Assembly: GCF_009833495.1 (NCBI RefSeq)
Contig: NZ_WUWG01000006.1
Location: forward strand, 62,001-126,000
Origin: Oceanomicrobium pacificus
Lineage (GTDB): Bacteria > Pseudomonadota > Alphaproteobacteria > Rhodobacterales > Rhodobacteraceae
Length of the DNA: 64,000 bases
Direction of reading: 5' to 3'
Numbering within the stretch: position 1 is the first letter of the stretch; each line of letters opens with the position of its first letter. The notes under the pieces were generated by a model. It saw only the letters and a program-made list of their open reading frames with translations. It searched no databases and had not been told where the DNA came from. Both the position numbers and the translations under genes were made by a program. Shown here one piece after another: positions 54,205 through 63,965 of the stretch.

Positions 54205-55152
54205 ATGCTGCGCTTTGCCCTCTTCCGTGCCCTGTCGCTTGGCCTGTCGCTGGTGGCGGCGTCGCTCGTCGTTTTCTTCGCGCTGGAAATTGTGCCGGGC
54301 GACCCGGCGGCGGCGATGCTGGGGGTCAACGCGCAGGAAGATACGCTCGCGGCACTCCGGGCCGAGCTCGGCCTCGATCGCGGGCCGGTCGCGCGCTATT
54401 TCGACTGGGCCGGCGGGCTGTTGCGGGGTGATTTCGGTATTTCCTACACCTACCGGACGCCGGTCGCGCAGATGATCGCGGACCGGCTCTGGGTCTCTCT
54501 GCCGCTCGCGCTCTATGCGCTGGCACTGACGCTCCTGATCGCCTTTCCCGCCGGTCTGGCCGCGGCGGCACGGCGCGGCAAGGGCACGGACCTGACGATC
54601 ATGGGGGTCACGCAGCTGGGTATCGCGGTGCCGAATTTCTGGTTCGCGATGCTGCTGGTGCTCGCCTTCTCGATCACCTTGCGCTGGTTTTCCGCCGGCG
54701 GGTTTCCGGGCTGGGAGGCCGGGGTCGGCCCCGCGATGAAGGCGCTGACCCTGCCCGCGATCGCATTGGCGCTGCCGCAGGCCTCGATCCTGACGCGCGT
54801 GCTCCGCTCGGCGCTGATCGAGACACTCGGACAGGACTATATCCGCACGGCCCGGGCGCGCGGTCTGACGCGCCGGCAGGTGCTCTGGCGCCACGCATTG
54901 CGCAACGCGCTCATCCCGGTGCTGACGATCATCGGGCTGCAATTTTCCTTCCTGCTGGCCGGCGCGATCATCATCGAGAATGTTTTCTATCTGCCCGGTC
55001 TCGGGCGGCTCATTTTCCAGAGCATCGGCCAGCGCGACATCATCGTCGTGGAAAGCGTGGTGATGCTGCTGGTCTTTGCCGTGATCCTCGTCACCTTCCT
55101 GGTCGATCTGGCCTATGCGGCGGTCGATCCGCGGCTGAGGCGGCCGCGATGA
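54205..55152 (+). CDS. Peptide-type ABC transporter permease (DppB-like)
   Basis: The protein has 315 residues and six membrane helices. FALEIVPGDPAAAMLG near 30-45, YIRTARARGLTRRQVLWRHA (EAA loop) near 212-231, and ENVFYLPGLGRLIFQSIGQRD near 257-277 are DppB signatures. It overlaps the next permease by ATGA. Confidence 0.9.
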   Translation: MLRFALFRALSLGLSLVAASLVVFFALEIVPGDPAAAMLGVNAQEDTLAALRAELGLDRGPVARYFDWAGGLLRGDFGISYTYRTPVAQMIADRLWVSLPLALYALALTLLIAFPAGLAAAARRGKGTDLTIMGVTQLGIAVPNFWFAMLLVLAFSITLRWFSAGGFPGWEAGVGPAMKALTLPAIALALPQASILTRVLRSALIETLGQDYIRTARARGLTRRQVLWRHALRNALIPVLTIIGLQFSFLLAGAIIIENVFYLPGLGRLIFQSIGQRDIIVVESVVMLLVFAVILVTFLVDLAYAAVDPRLRRPR

Positions 55153-56018
55153 TCGGGGCCGATCCGCAAACCGGCACAGGCGGTGCGCCTGGTGGCGGCG
55201 CGGCGGCGTTCGCCGGGCTCTGGATCGGGGCGGCGCTGGTGGGCCTTTTCGTGGCTGCCGCGCTCCTTTCCTTTGTCTGGACGCCCTATGATGTAACGCG
55301 GATCGACGTGGCGGCGAAACTGCAGGGCCCGTCCGCGGCACACTGGTTCGGCACCGACCATTTCGGTCGCGACCTCTTTTCGATGATCATGGTGGGCGCG
55401 CGCACGTCGCTCGCAGTGGCGCTCGTTGCCGTGGGCATCGGGATGGGCGTCGGGGTGCCGCTCGGGCTGACCGCGGCGGCGCTGCGCGGCGGCTGGCTCG
55501 ACGAGTTGATCATGCGCGCAAACGACCTTGTCTTCGCCTTCCCGGCGCTTCTGATTGCGGTGATGATCACGGCGGTTTTCGGCCCGTCCGCCTTCAATGC
55601 GATCCTTGCTATCGGCATTTTCAACATCCCCGTCTTCGCGCGGCTGACCCGCGGGGCGGCGCTCGGTTACTGGCAGCTGGATTTCATCCGCGCTGCGCAG
55701 GTCTGCGGCAAGGGTCGGGCGCGGATATCTGTGGAACATGTGCTGCCGAACCTGTTCAACATCCTGATCGTGCAGGGCACCATCCAGTTCTCGCTCGGCA
55801 TTCTGGCAGAGGCGGGTCTGTCCTATGTCGGGCTCGGGGCGCAGCCGCCGCTGCCAAGCTGGGGCCGGATGCTGGCCGAGAGCCAGACCATGTTCTCCTT
55901 CGCGCCGCATCTGGCGCTCTTCCCCGGCCTCTCGATCCTGCTCGCGGTGCTGGGGCTCAACCTGCTCGGCGACGGGCTGCGCGACCGGCTCGATCCGCGG
56001 CGGGGGCTGGCACCATGA
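55149..56018 (+). CDS. Peptide-type ABC transporter permease (DppC-like)
   Basis: The protein has 289 residues. HWFGTDHFGRDLFSMIMVGA near 66-85 is the DppC signature and YWQLDFIRAAQVCGKGRARI near 172-191 the EAA loop. It has about six membrane helices and overlaps the ATPase gene by ATGA. Confidence 0.9.
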   Translation: MIGADPQTGTGGAPGGGAAAFAGLWIGAALVGLFVAAALLSFVWTPYDVTRIDVAAKLQGPSAAHWFGTDHFGRDLFSMIMVGARTSLAVALVAVGIGMGVGVPLGLTAAALRGGWLDELIMRANDLVFAFPALLIAVMITAVFGPSAFNAILAIGIFNIPVFARLTRGAALGYWQLDFIRAAQVCGKGRARISVEHVLPNLFNILIVQGTIQFSLGILAEAGLSYVGLGAQPPLPSWGRMLAESQTMFSFAPHLALFPGLSILLAVLGLNLLGDGLRDRLDPRRGLAP

Positions 56019-57631
56019 GCGGCGCGGAAACGGGGCTTCATGTCGAAGGGCTTTCGGTTTCGATTGGCCGGGCGCCGATCCTGCGCGATGTCGGCTTCTC
56101 GGTCGCGCCGGGCGAGGTGCGCGGGATCATCGGCGAAAGCGGGTCGGGCAAGACGATGAGCGCCTATGCGGTCATGGGGCTCCTGCCGCGCGCCGCGCGG
56201 ATGGAAGGCCGTGTCACGCTTGGCGGTCAGGATATCGGCGGGATGTCCGAACGCGACATGTGCGCCCTGCGCGGACAGCAGATCGGGATGATCTTTCAGG
56301 AGCCGATGACCGCGCTCAACCCCGTGATGACCATCGGTGCGCAGGTTGCCGAGACCGTGCGCATCCACGGGGCCGGCAGTCGCCGCGCCGCGATGGCGCG
56401 CGCGGCAGAGGTGCTGGAACGGGTCGGCCTGCCGCCGGACGAGGTGCCGCTCTCGCGCTATCCGCACGAGCTGTCGGGCGGCCAGCGCCAGCGGGTCGTG
56501 ATCGCGAGCGCCATTGCGCTCCGGCCTGCGCTCCTGATCGCCGACGAGCCGACAACGGCGCTTGACGTGACGACGCAGGCGCAGATCCTGGCGCTGCTGG
56601 CGCGGCTGGTGCGCGAGGATGGCATGGGGCTCATGCTCATCAGTCACGATCTGGCTGTGGTCGCCGGCATGGCCGATGCGGTGACGATCATGAAGGAGGG
56701 GCGGGTGGTCGATTCCGGCCCGACCGAAGCGCTTTTCCGCGCCCGGCGGCACCCTTACACGCAGGCGCTCTTTGCCGCCTCCACCCATGTGCCCGATCCG
56801 GTGCCGCAACCGCCGGAGCCGCCGCCGCTTCTGCAATTGCGCAATGTCGAGCGCAGCTATGTCCAGCGCAGCGGACTGTTCGGGCGCCCGACGCAGATCC
56901 GCGCCGTGCGGGGCGTCAGTTTCGACCTTGCGGCAGGCGAAAGCCTTGGCCTTGTCGGGGAAAGCGGCTGCGGTAAGTCCACGCTCGGGCGCGCGATCCT
57001 CGGCCTTGATCCGGTCGACGGCGGGGAAATCCGGCTCGCCGGCGCGCCGGTCCATGCCGGCCCGACCATGCCGCCCGAACAGCGCCGCCGGATGCAGGTC
57101 GTCTTTCAGGACCCGTTCGGGAGTTTCAACCCGCGCCACCGCGTGCGGCGGATCCTGTCGGAACCCTATCACGCGCTGGACGACCCGCCCGGACCGCAAG
57201 CCCGCGCGACCGCCATATCGGACGCGCTGTCCGATGTGGGACTGGATGCGGCTGATGCGGACCGATTCATCCATGAATTCTCGGGCGGCCAGCGGCAGCG
57301 GATCGCGATCGCCCGCGCCCTCATCATCCGGCCGGAACTGATCCTGCTCGACGAGCCCGTCTCCGCGCTTGATGTCTCGGTGCGGGCGCAAGTGCTCGAC
57401 CTGCTGGCCGATCTGCGCCGCCGCTACGGGCTGAGCTACCTCTTCATTTCCCATGACCTGAACGTGGTGCGCGCGGTGACTGACCGGGTGATGGTGATGC
57501 GGAAAGGGGAGATCGTCGAGGCCGGGCCGACAGGACAGGTGCTCGACGCGCCGCAACATGACTATACACGCGCGCTCATCGCCGCCTCGCCGCGGCTTGA
57601 TGCGCCATTGAGAGAGGGGAGCCGCGGATGA
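56015..57631 (+). CDS. Dual ATP-binding protein of the peptide-type ABC transporter
   Basis: The protein has 538 residues: two complete ATPases in one chain (DppD-DppF fusion). Walker A GESGSGKT is at 40-47 and GESGCGKS near 317-324; both halves have signature [10 protein letters not shown] / [10 protein letters not shown] and Walker [11 protein letters not shown] / [10 protein letters not shown]. The oligopeptide-type C-terminal extension ([19 protein letters not shown]) follows the first half. It overlaps the aldehyde dehydrogenase by ATGA. Confidence 0.92.
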   Translation: MSGAETGLHVEGLSVSIGRAPILRDVGFSVAPGEVRGIIGESGSGKTMSAYAVMGLLPRAARMEGRVTLGGQDIGGMSERDMCALRGQQIGMIFQEPMTALNPVMTIGAQVAETVRIHGAGSRRAAMARAAEVLERVGLPPDEVPLSRYPHELSGGQRQRVVIASAIALRPALLIADEPTTALDVTTQAQILALLARLVREDGMGLMLISHDLAVVAGMADAVTIMKEGRVVDSGPTEALFRARRHPYTQALFAASTHVPDPVPQPPEPPPLLQLRNVERSYVQRSGLFGRPTQIRAVRGVSFDLAAGESLGLVGESGCGKSTLGRAILGLDPVDGGEIRLAGAPVHAGPTMPPEQRRRMQVVFQDPFGSFNPRHRVRRILSEPYHALDDPPGPQARATAISDALSDVGLDAADADRFIHEFSGGQRQRIAIARALIIRPELILLDEPVSALDVSVRAQVLDLLADLRRRYGLSYLFISHDLNVVRAVTDRVMVMRKGEIVEAGPTGQVLDAPQHDYTRALIAASPRLDAPLREGSRG

Positions 57632-59094
57632 GCCTTGCCTTTTTTGAGCGCCGGTCCCTGCCGACCGCCCGGATGCTGATCGGGGCGGACTGGGTGGATG
57701 GGCCGGACCGTCTGGCCCTGACCAACCCGTCGGACGGGGACGCGCTGGCGGATGTGGCAGCGGCCGATGCGGATGCAGTAGACGCGGCGGTCCGTGCAGC
57801 GCGGCGGGCTGCGAACGGGGCTTGGGGGCGGATGCCCGCTGCCGAGCGCGGGCGGTGCCTGATGCGGCTCGCCGCGGCCATCGAGGCCGAGATCGAGCCG
57901 CTCGCGTTGCTCGAGGCCGCAGACGTCGGCAAGCCGCTCACGCAGGCCCGCGCCGATGCCCGCGCGCTGGCGCGTTACTTTGAATTCTATGCCGGCGCCT
58001 GCGACAAGGTGCATGGCGCGAGCCTGCCCTATATGGCGGGCTACACGGTCTACACGCTGCGCGAGCCGCATGGCGTGACCGGCCATATCATCCCGTGGAA
58101 CTATCCGATGCAGATCATCGGCCGGTCGGTCGGGGCGGCGCTTGCGATGGGCAATGCCTGTGTCCTGAAACCGGCGGAAGAGGCCTGTCTGACGGCGCTG
58201 GCCTTCGGCGTGCTGGCGCGCGAGGCCGGGCTGCCGGACGGCGCGCTCAACATCGTGCCGGGCAGGGGACCGGAGGCCGGCGCGGCGCTTGCCGCCCATC
58301 CGGGCATCGACCATCTGTCCTTCACAGGATCAGTCGCCACTGGCCGCGCGGTGCAGGCTGCCGCCGCCGCCCATGTCGCGCCGGTGACGCTGGAACTTGG
58401 CGGCAAGTCCCCGCAGGTGATTTTCGAAGATGCCGATCTCGACGCCGCCATGCCCTTCCTGCTGGCATCGGCGATCCAGAATGCCGGACAGACCTGCTCT
58501 GCCGCGGCGCGTCTTGTCGTGCACAGGAGCCGTCTGGCGGAACTGCGCGACCGGCTCGGCGCGGCCTTCGCCGAGGCAGAGGCCGGCCCGGCCATGGGCG
58601 ACCATGATCTCGGGCCGCTCATCTCGGCGCGGCAGAAAACACGGGTGGAGGCATTTCTTGCCGACGATGCAGGGTTGGAGCAGGTGGCCGAAGGGCGCAT
58701 CCGCGCCGATGCGCCGGCGGGCGGCCATTATGTCGCCCCGCGGCTCTATTTCGGCGATGATCCGGCCCACCGTCTTGCGCAGGAGGAGATTTTCGGACCG
58801 GTCCAGATCATCCTGCCTTTCGACACGGAAGCAGAGGCCGTGCGGATTGCAAACGGCACGCCATACGGGCTGGTGGCCGCCGTCTGGACCCGCGACGGCG
58901 CGCGCCAGATGCGGCTCGCGCGATCCTTGCGGGCGGGGCAGGTTTTCATCAACAGTTACGGGGCCGGCGGCGGGGTGGAACTGCCCTTCGGCGGGCGCGG
59001 CCTGTCAGGCCATGGCCGGGAAAAAGGGTTCGAGGCGCTCTACGGGTTTTCTACATTGAAAACCGTGGCCGCCCATCACGGGGAGACGGACTGA
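57628..59094 (+). CDS. NAD(P)-dependent aldehyde dehydrogenase
   Basis: The protein has 488 residues. ALDH motifs: IIPWNYPMQIIGRS near 156, FTGSVATGRAV near 232, LELGGKSPQ with the general-base Glu near 255, NAGQTCSAAARLV with the catalytic Cys near 291, and EEIFGPVQIILPF near 389. It oxidises an aldehyde released in the pathway of the imported amide. It meets the SDR start by a one-base overlap (TGATG). Confidence 0.92.
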   Translation: MSLAFFERRSLPTARMLIGADWVDGPDRLALTNPSDGDALADVAAADADAVDAAVRAARRAANGAWGRMPAAERGRCLMRLAAAIEAEIEPLALLEAADVGKPLTQARADARALARYFEFYAGACDKVHGASLPYMAGYTVYTLREPHGVTGHIIPWNYPMQIIGRSVGAALAMGNACVLKPAEEACLTALAFGVLAREAGLPDGALNIVPGRGPEAGAALAAHPGIDHLSFTGSVATGRAVQAAAAAHVAPVTLELGGKSPQVIFEDADLDAAMPFLLASAIQNAGQTCSAAARLVVHRSRLAELRDRLGAAFAEAEAGPAMGDHDLGPLISARQKTRVEAFLADDAGLEQVAEGRIRADAPAGGHYVAPRLYFGDDPAHRLAQEEIFGPVQIILPFDTEAEAVRIANGTPYGLVAAVWTRDGARQMRLARSLRAGQVFINSYGAGGGVELPFGGRGLSGHGREKGFEALYGFSTLKTVAAHHGETD

Positions 59095-59834
59095 TGCGAC
59101 TGGAAGGCAAGAGCGCGATCGTGACCGGAGGCGCATCGGGGTTCGGCGCGGGGATCGTGCGCAAATTCTCAGCCGAGGGCGCGCGGGTGCTGATCGCCGA
59201 CCTCAACCCCGACGCGGCCGAGGCGTTGGCCGCCGAACTGGGCGCGCAGGCGGCCGGGGTGGACGTGGCCGATGCCGCGTCGGTCGCGGCTCTGGCCGCG
59301 CGCGCGTCGGACCTGATCGGGCCGGTCGACATCCTTGTGAACAATGCCGGGATCACCCACCTGCCGCAGCCGATGGAGGATGTGGAGGAAGCGGAGTTCG
59401 ACCGGGTGTTCGCGGTCAATGCAAAGTCGGTTTATCTGACCGCGCGTGCCTTCGTGCCGGCGATGCGGGCGGCAGGACGCGGTGCGATCCTCAACCTGGC
59501 CTCGACCGCGGGGCTGTCGCCGCGGCCCGGGCTCAGCTGGTACAATGCATCCAAAGGCTGGATGATCACGGCAACCAAGGCGATGGCGGTGGAACTGGCC
59601 CCGCAGGGGGTGCGGGTCAACGCGCTCTGCCCGGTCGCGGGGGAGACTCCGCTCTTGCACAGGTTTCTGGGCGAGGACACGCCGGAGATGCGGGCCAAAT
59701 TCCTGTCGACGATTCCGCTCGGCCGGTTTTCGCAGCCAGAGGACCTCGGCAATGCGGCCTGTTTCCTCTGCTCCGACGAGGCCAGCATGATCACTGGCGT
59801 CGCAATGGAAGTGGATGGGGGGCGCTGTGTCTGA
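59094..59834 (+). CDS. Short-chain dehydrogenase/reductase
   Basis: The protein has 246 residues, classical SDR: TGGASGFGAGI (NAD(P) loop, 11-21), NNAGITH near 83, catalytic Ser in LNLASTAGL, and YNASKGW with Tyr and Lys near 150-154. It oxidises an alcohol or reduces a ketone in the operon's pathway. Substrate unknown. Confidence 0.92.
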   Translation: MRLEGKSAIVTGGASGFGAGIVRKFSAEGARVLIADLNPDAAEALAAELGAQAAGVDVADAASVAALAARASDLIGPVDILVNNAGITHLPQPMEDVEEAEFDRVFAVNAKSVYLTARAFVPAMRAAGRGAILNLASTAGLSPRPGLSWYNASKGWMITATKAMAVELAPQGVRVNALCPVAGETPLLHRFLGEDTPEMRAKFLSTIPLGRFSQPEDLGNAACFLCSDEASMITGVAMEVDGGRCV

Positions 59835-60849
59835 GCCGCTCCGACCCGGCCCCCGAAACCTGATCACCGATGTGGCCGGCCTGAAGGTTGGCCATGCCGC
59901 GGAGGCGGGCCTGAAATCGGGCACGACCGTCCTGACGGGTGACGCGCCCTTCACGGCAGGCGTCTCCGTGCTCGGCGGTGCGCCCGGCACGCGGGAGACG
60001 GACCTGCTCGCGCCCGACAAGCTCGTCGGGCAGGTGGATGCGCTGGTCCTGTCGGGCGGATCGGCTTTCGGTCTGGCCGCGGCCGACGGGGTGATGGACG
60101 GGCTGCGGGCCGCAGGCCGTGGGTTCGAGGTGGGTCCGGTGCGGGTGCCGCTCGTGCCGGCCGCGATCCTCTTCGACCTGCTGAACGGCGGTGACAAGGA
60201 CTGGCAGGACAATCCCTATCCGGCGCTGGGGCGGCAGGCCTTTGACGCGGCGGCGGCCGATTTCGCGCTTGGCAGCGTCGGGGCCGGATGCGGCGCACTG
60301 ACCGGAACGCTGAAGGGCGGGCTCGGCTCGGCCTCGCTTTTGCTGCCGTCGGGCATCACGGTCGGCGCGCTGGTGGCCGCCAATCCGTTCGGGTCGGTCA
60401 CGACGCCCGACGCGCCGCATTTCTGGGCCGCGCCCTTCGAGATCGGGGCAGAGTTCGGCGGGCTGGGGCCCGATCCGCGCGCGGGCCTGTCCCTGCGGCC
60501 CGAAAGCGCCAAGATGCCCGCCTTCAACAGCCGCGGAAACACGACGATCGCGATTGTTGCGACCGATGCGGCGCTGTCCAAGGCGCAGGTGCACAGGATG
60601 GCCGTGGCCGCCCATGACGGGCTGGCACGGGCGATCTTGCCGGCACACAGCCCGGTCGACGGCGATCTGGTCTTCGCAGCGGCGACGGGCACGCAGGCCT
60701 TGCCGGATGATCCGGTCGCACCGCTGCTGGAAATCGGCCACGCCGCAGCGCTCTGCCTGTCGCGGGCGATTGCGCGCGGGGTCTACGAAGCGACCGCCGA
60801 TCACGGGGACATCCTGCCCTGCTGGCAGGCGCTGCACGGGCCGCGTTAG
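59827..60849 (+). CDS. P1 (DmpA) family aminopeptidase/amidase
   Basis: The protein has 340 residues from the GTG at 59827 (GGGGGG upstream), overlapping the SDR by 8 bases; an ATG at 59815 would add four residues. LITDVAGLKVGHA at the start, GGSAFGLAAADGVM near 78, GAGCGALTGTLKGGLGSAS near 156 and RGNTTIAIVATDAAL near 236-250 are the N-terminal-nucleophile (S58) motifs; self-cleavage before a Thr in the last motif is expected. It hydrolyses small amides, peptides or beta-amino-acid amides. This fits an operon for amide catabolism. Confidence 0.87.
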   Translation: MSEPLRPGPRNLITDVAGLKVGHAAEAGLKSGTTVLTGDAPFTAGVSVLGGAPGTRETDLLAPDKLVGQVDALVLSGGSAFGLAAADGVMDGLRAAGRGFEVGPVRVPLVPAAILFDLLNGGDKDWQDNPYPALGRQAFDAAAADFALGSVGAGCGALTGTLKGGLGSASLLLPSGITVGALVAANPFGSVTTPDAPHFWAAPFEIGAEFGGLGPDPRAGLSLRPESAKMPAFNSRGNTTIAIVATDAALSKAQVHRMAVAAHDGLARAILPAHSPVDGDLVFAAATGTQALPDDPVAPLLEIGHAAALCLSRAIARGVYEATADHGDILPCWQALHGPR

Positions 60850-60853
60850 GCGG

Positions 60854-62293
60854 TCAGCCGCCGTTGCCCTTGCCATCGGGCGCGCGGCCATACAGGTCCT
60901 CCAACCGCACGATGTCATCCTCGCCCAGATAGGTGCCTGACTGGACCTCGATCATCTCCAGCGGGACCTTGCCGGGATTGCGCAGCGCGTGAATGGCGCC
61001 GAGCGGAATGTAGGTGCTCTGGTTTTCCGACAGCATGAAGGTCTCCCCGTCGCAGGTGACCTCGGCCGTGCCGCGCACGACGATCCAGTGCTCCGAGCGG
61101 TGATGGTGCTTCTGCACGGACAGTTTCGCGCCCGGCGACACGGTGATCCGCTTGACCTGATAGCGTTCGCCGCGGTCGATGCTGTCATATTTGCCCCAGG
61201 GGCGGTAGACTTCTCGCTGGGTCTCGGCCTCCGGCCGGGCCTGCTTGCGCAGCGCCTCGACCAGATGTTTCACATCTTCTACCCGGTCGCGTGGTGCGAC
61301 CATCACCGCGTCCTTCGTGTCGACCACGACCATGTCGTCGAGCCCCAGCGCGGCGATCATCCGGTCCTCGCTCCGCAGGTAGCTGCCGCGCGTGTCCTGC
61401 AAGAGCACATCGCCCGTCACCGCATTGCCCTGCGCGTCCTTCGCCGACACATCCCAGAGCGCGTCCCATGATCCGACATCCGACCATCCGGCATCGAGCG
61501 GGACCACAACGGCCGCACCGGTTTTCTCCATCACCGCATAGTCGATACTGTCGGACGGGCAGGCGGCGAATGCGTCCGCGTCGGCGCGCAGGAAATCGAG
61601 GTCTGCCACGGCCCGGTCCATCGCAGCCGCGCAGGCGCTGGCCATCTCCGGCGCGTGGGCGGCCAGTTCTTCCCGGTAGCGCGCTGCGGTGAAGAGGAAC
61701 ATGCCGCTGTTCCAGAGATACGATCCGTCGGCAACATAGGTGGCGGCCGTGTCCGCGTCGGGTTTTTCCCGGAACGCGGCGACACGGGCCGCGCCGGCCG
61801 GACCAGTGTCGAGCGCTGCGCCCTTGGCGATATAGCCATAGCCGGTATGCGGCCGGTCTGGCACGATCCCGAAGGTGACCAGATGGCCCGCACGCGCCAG
61901 AGGCAGGGCCGCATTGACGGCAGCCTGCAAGGCAGCGGTGTCGCGGATCACGTGATCGGCCGGAAGGACCAGCATCACGGCGTCATCCGGCAGGTGGCAG
62001 GCGGCCAATCCGATCGCGGGCGCGGTGTTTCGCCCGACAGGCTCCAGAATGATTGTCGCCGTCAGCCCCATATCCTGCATCTGCTGGGCGACGAAGAACC
62101 GGTGATCCTCCCCCGCGATGACGACCGGTGCGGCCGGATCGAGCCCGTCGAGCCGCCGCAGCGTGGCCTGCAACATCGTGTCCGCCCCGTCGAGTGCGAG
62201 GAACTGTTTCGGATGCCCTGCGCGGGACAGGGGCCAGAGCCGTGTGCCCGCGCCACCCGACAGAAGAACGGGGACGAAACTGTGAGTCTTCAT
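60854..62293 (-). CDS. manC: Mannose-1-phosphate guanylyltransferase / mannose-6-phosphate isomerase
   Basis: The protein has 479 residues. The nucleotidyltransferase domain covers 1-340 (LSGGAGTRLWPLSRAGHPKQ, FREKP near 174). The C-terminal cupin isomerase domain covers 360-475 (SVQKHHHRSEHWIVVRGTAE). It makes GDP-mannose for surface polysaccharide. It follows manB on the same strand, 23 bases away. Confidence 0.95.
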   Translation of the reverse strand: MKTHSFVPVLLSGGAGTRLWPLSRAGHPKQFLALDGADTMLQATLRRLDGLDPAAPVVIAGEDHRFFVAQQMQDMGLTATIILEPVGRNTAPAIGLAACHLPDDAVMLVLPADHVIRDTAALQAAVNAALPLARAGHLVTFGIVPDRPHTGYGYIAKGAALDTGPAGAARVAAFREKPDADTAATYVADGSYLWNSGMFLFTAARYREELAAHAPEMASACAAAMDRAVADLDFLRADADAFAACPSDSIDYAVMEKTGAAVVVPLDAGWSDVGSWDALWDVSAKDAQGNAVTGDVLLQDTRGSYLRSEDRMIAALGLDDMVVVDTKDAVMVAPRDRVEDVKHLVEALRKQARPEAETQREVYRPWGKYDSIDRGERYQVKRITVSPGAKLSVQKHHHRSEHWIVVRGTAEVTCDGETFMLSENQSTYIPLGAIHALRNPGKVPLEMIEVQSGTYLGEDDIVRLEDLYGRAPDGKGNGG

Positions 62294-62316
62294 CAGGATG
62301 GTGCCTCGGCTTCGGT

Positions 62317-63690
62317 TCAGGTGCTGCCGGCGGTCAGAAGCGCCGAAATCTCTGCCAGTTTTGCCTCAACCAGCGCCGGGTTTCCACGGCTTTCGATATT
62401 CAGCCGCACCACCGGTTCGGTGTTGGAGGAGCGCAGCGAGAAGCGCCAGTCCGCGAAGCTGAGGCCGATCCCGTCTGTCCGGTCGTCGTCGAGCGCGTCG
62501 GCGGCATAGGCGTCGAGCACGCGGGCGATGGCGGCCTTTGGGTCGTCGAGCCGGAAATTCACCTCGCCCGAGGAGGGGAACCGGGTGATCCGGTCGGCCA
62601 CCAGCGCCGACAGGGGCTTGCCGGTCCGCGACATGAGTTCGAGCACAAGAAGCCACGGGATCATCCCACTGTCGCAATACATGAAATCGCGGAAATAGTG
62701 ATGCGCCGACATCTCCCCGCCATAGACGGCATTTTCCGCCCGCATCAGGGCCTTCATGAAAGCATGGCCGGTGCGGCTCTGGACAGCGCGGCCGCCGGCA
62801 GAGGCAACGATATCCTGCGTGTTCCAGATGATCCGCGGGTCATGGATGATGGTCTGGCCGGGCTGCTGGGCCAGAAAGGCCTCCGCCAGCAGACCCACGA
62901 TATATTCGCCCGGCACGAAGGCGCCGGTCTCGTCAAAGAAGAAGCAGCGGTCGAAATCCCCGTCCCATGCAATGCCGAGGTCAGCGCCTTCCGCGATCAC
63001 GCGGTCGCGTGTTGGGGGCTGGTTCTCGGGCAGGAGCGGGTTCGGAATGCCGTTCGGGAAACTGCTGTCGGGCCTATGGTGCATGCGGATGAACCGGGTC
63101 GGCGCCCCGGCGGCGGCGAGCCCGCTTGCAATTGCATCGAAGGTCGGCCCTGCCGTGCCGTTGCCCGCATTGACCAGAATTTTGAGCGGGGCAAGTGCCG
63201 GCGCATCGACGAACCCCAGCAGATGGGCGACATAGGCGTCGCGCGGGTTCGCCTCCTCCAGCTTGCCGCGGCGCGCAACCGGCCCGAAATCGTCGGCGCT
63301 GGCGCGGGCGCGGATCTCGGCCATACCGTTTTCTTCGGAGATCGGCGTGCTGCCGCGCGCCACCATCTTGATCCCGTTATAGTCGATGGGATTATGCGAG
63401 GCCGTCACTTCCAGCCCGCCGCCCGCGCCCAGATGGGTGGTGGCGAAATAGACCTCCTCGGTGCCGCAAAGGCCGATATCGACCACGTCCGACCCGCCGT
63501 CGCGCAACCCTTCGATCAGGGCAGCGGCAAGCGTGGCGCTGCTGTCGCGCGTGTCCCGCCCGACGACGGATATGCCCGGTTTCATCACCTCCGCAAAGGC
63601 GCGGCCGATCCGGCGCACGATGTCCGCATCGAGATTGTCCCCCAGCTTTCCGCGCACGTCATAGGCCTTGAAACAGGTCAGCTCTTGCAT
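62317..63690 (-). CDS. manB: Phosphomannomutase / phosphoglucomutase
   Basis: The protein has 457 residues. The phosphoserine loop VTASHNPIDYNGIK near 95-108, metal loop DGDFDRCFFFDE near 236, sugar-binding GGEMSAHHYF near 320 and phosphate-binding RSSNTEPVVRLN near 424 are complete. It converts mannose-6-P to mannose-1-P (and probably glucose-6-P) for ManC. Confidence 0.95.
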   Translation of the reverse strand: MQELTCFKAYDVRGKLGDNLDADIVRRIGRAFAEVMKPGISVVGRDTRDSSATLAAALIEGLRDGGSDVVDIGLCGTEEVYFATTHLGAGGGLEVTASHNPIDYNGIKMVARGSTPISEENGMAEIRARASADDFGPVARRGKLEEANPRDAYVAHLLGFVDAPALAPLKILVNAGNGTAGPTFDAIASGLAAAGAPTRFIRMHHRPDSSFPNGIPNPLLPENQPPTRDRVIAEGADLGIAWDGDFDRCFFFDETGAFVPGEYIVGLLAEAFLAQQPGQTIIHDPRIIWNTQDIVASAGGRAVQSRTGHAFMKALMRAENAVYGGEMSAHHYFRDFMYCDSGMIPWLLVLELMSRTGKPLSALVADRITRFPSSGEVNFRLDDPKAAIARVLDAYAADALDDDRTDGIGLSFADWRFSLRSSNTEPVVRLNIESRGNPALVEAKLAEISALLTAGST

Positions 63691-63842
63691 CGAAAACCCC
63701 TTGCGGATGGTGGCCGGGCCGGTCGGCGCGACGTGGACAAGTTTCGGGAAACTGCCGCGAACTTAAACCGCCAGTCCCTTCACCGACAACGGCAAATACA
63801 ATTTTCGGCAGCCTTGAACAGAATCAGTTTCAACCCTAAAGT

Positions 63843-63850
63843 TTACGTAA
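63843..63850. promoter_or_regulatory. Short palindrome in the region upstream of manB
   Basis: TTACGTAA is a perfect 8-base palindrome in the AT-rich 271-base gap between manB and the last gene. It may be a regulator site or chance. I see no clear -35/-10 pair in the gap. Confidence 0.25.
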
Positions 63851-63905
63851 GCGTGTGTGGGGCCGCTTAAGTTTTCAGTTCATCCAGTTCCGTAAGGAGC
63901 GCGCC

Positions 63906-63965
63906 TTGCATGTGCCCGTCCTGCTTCAGGACGTGACGAGTGCTCGCATGTGGGGGTCGAGATGA
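63906..63965 (+). CDS. Possible leader peptide upstream of the last gene
   Basis: A TTG-initiated frame of 19 codons plus stop (LHVPVLLQDVTSARMWGSR) begins 6 bases after a perfect AAGGAG at 63894-63899. It ends in TGA overlapping the ATG of the next frame (ATGA). It may be a short coupled leader, or the ribosome site could belong to another start. Confidence 0.3.
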   Translation: MHVPVLLQDVTSARMWGSR

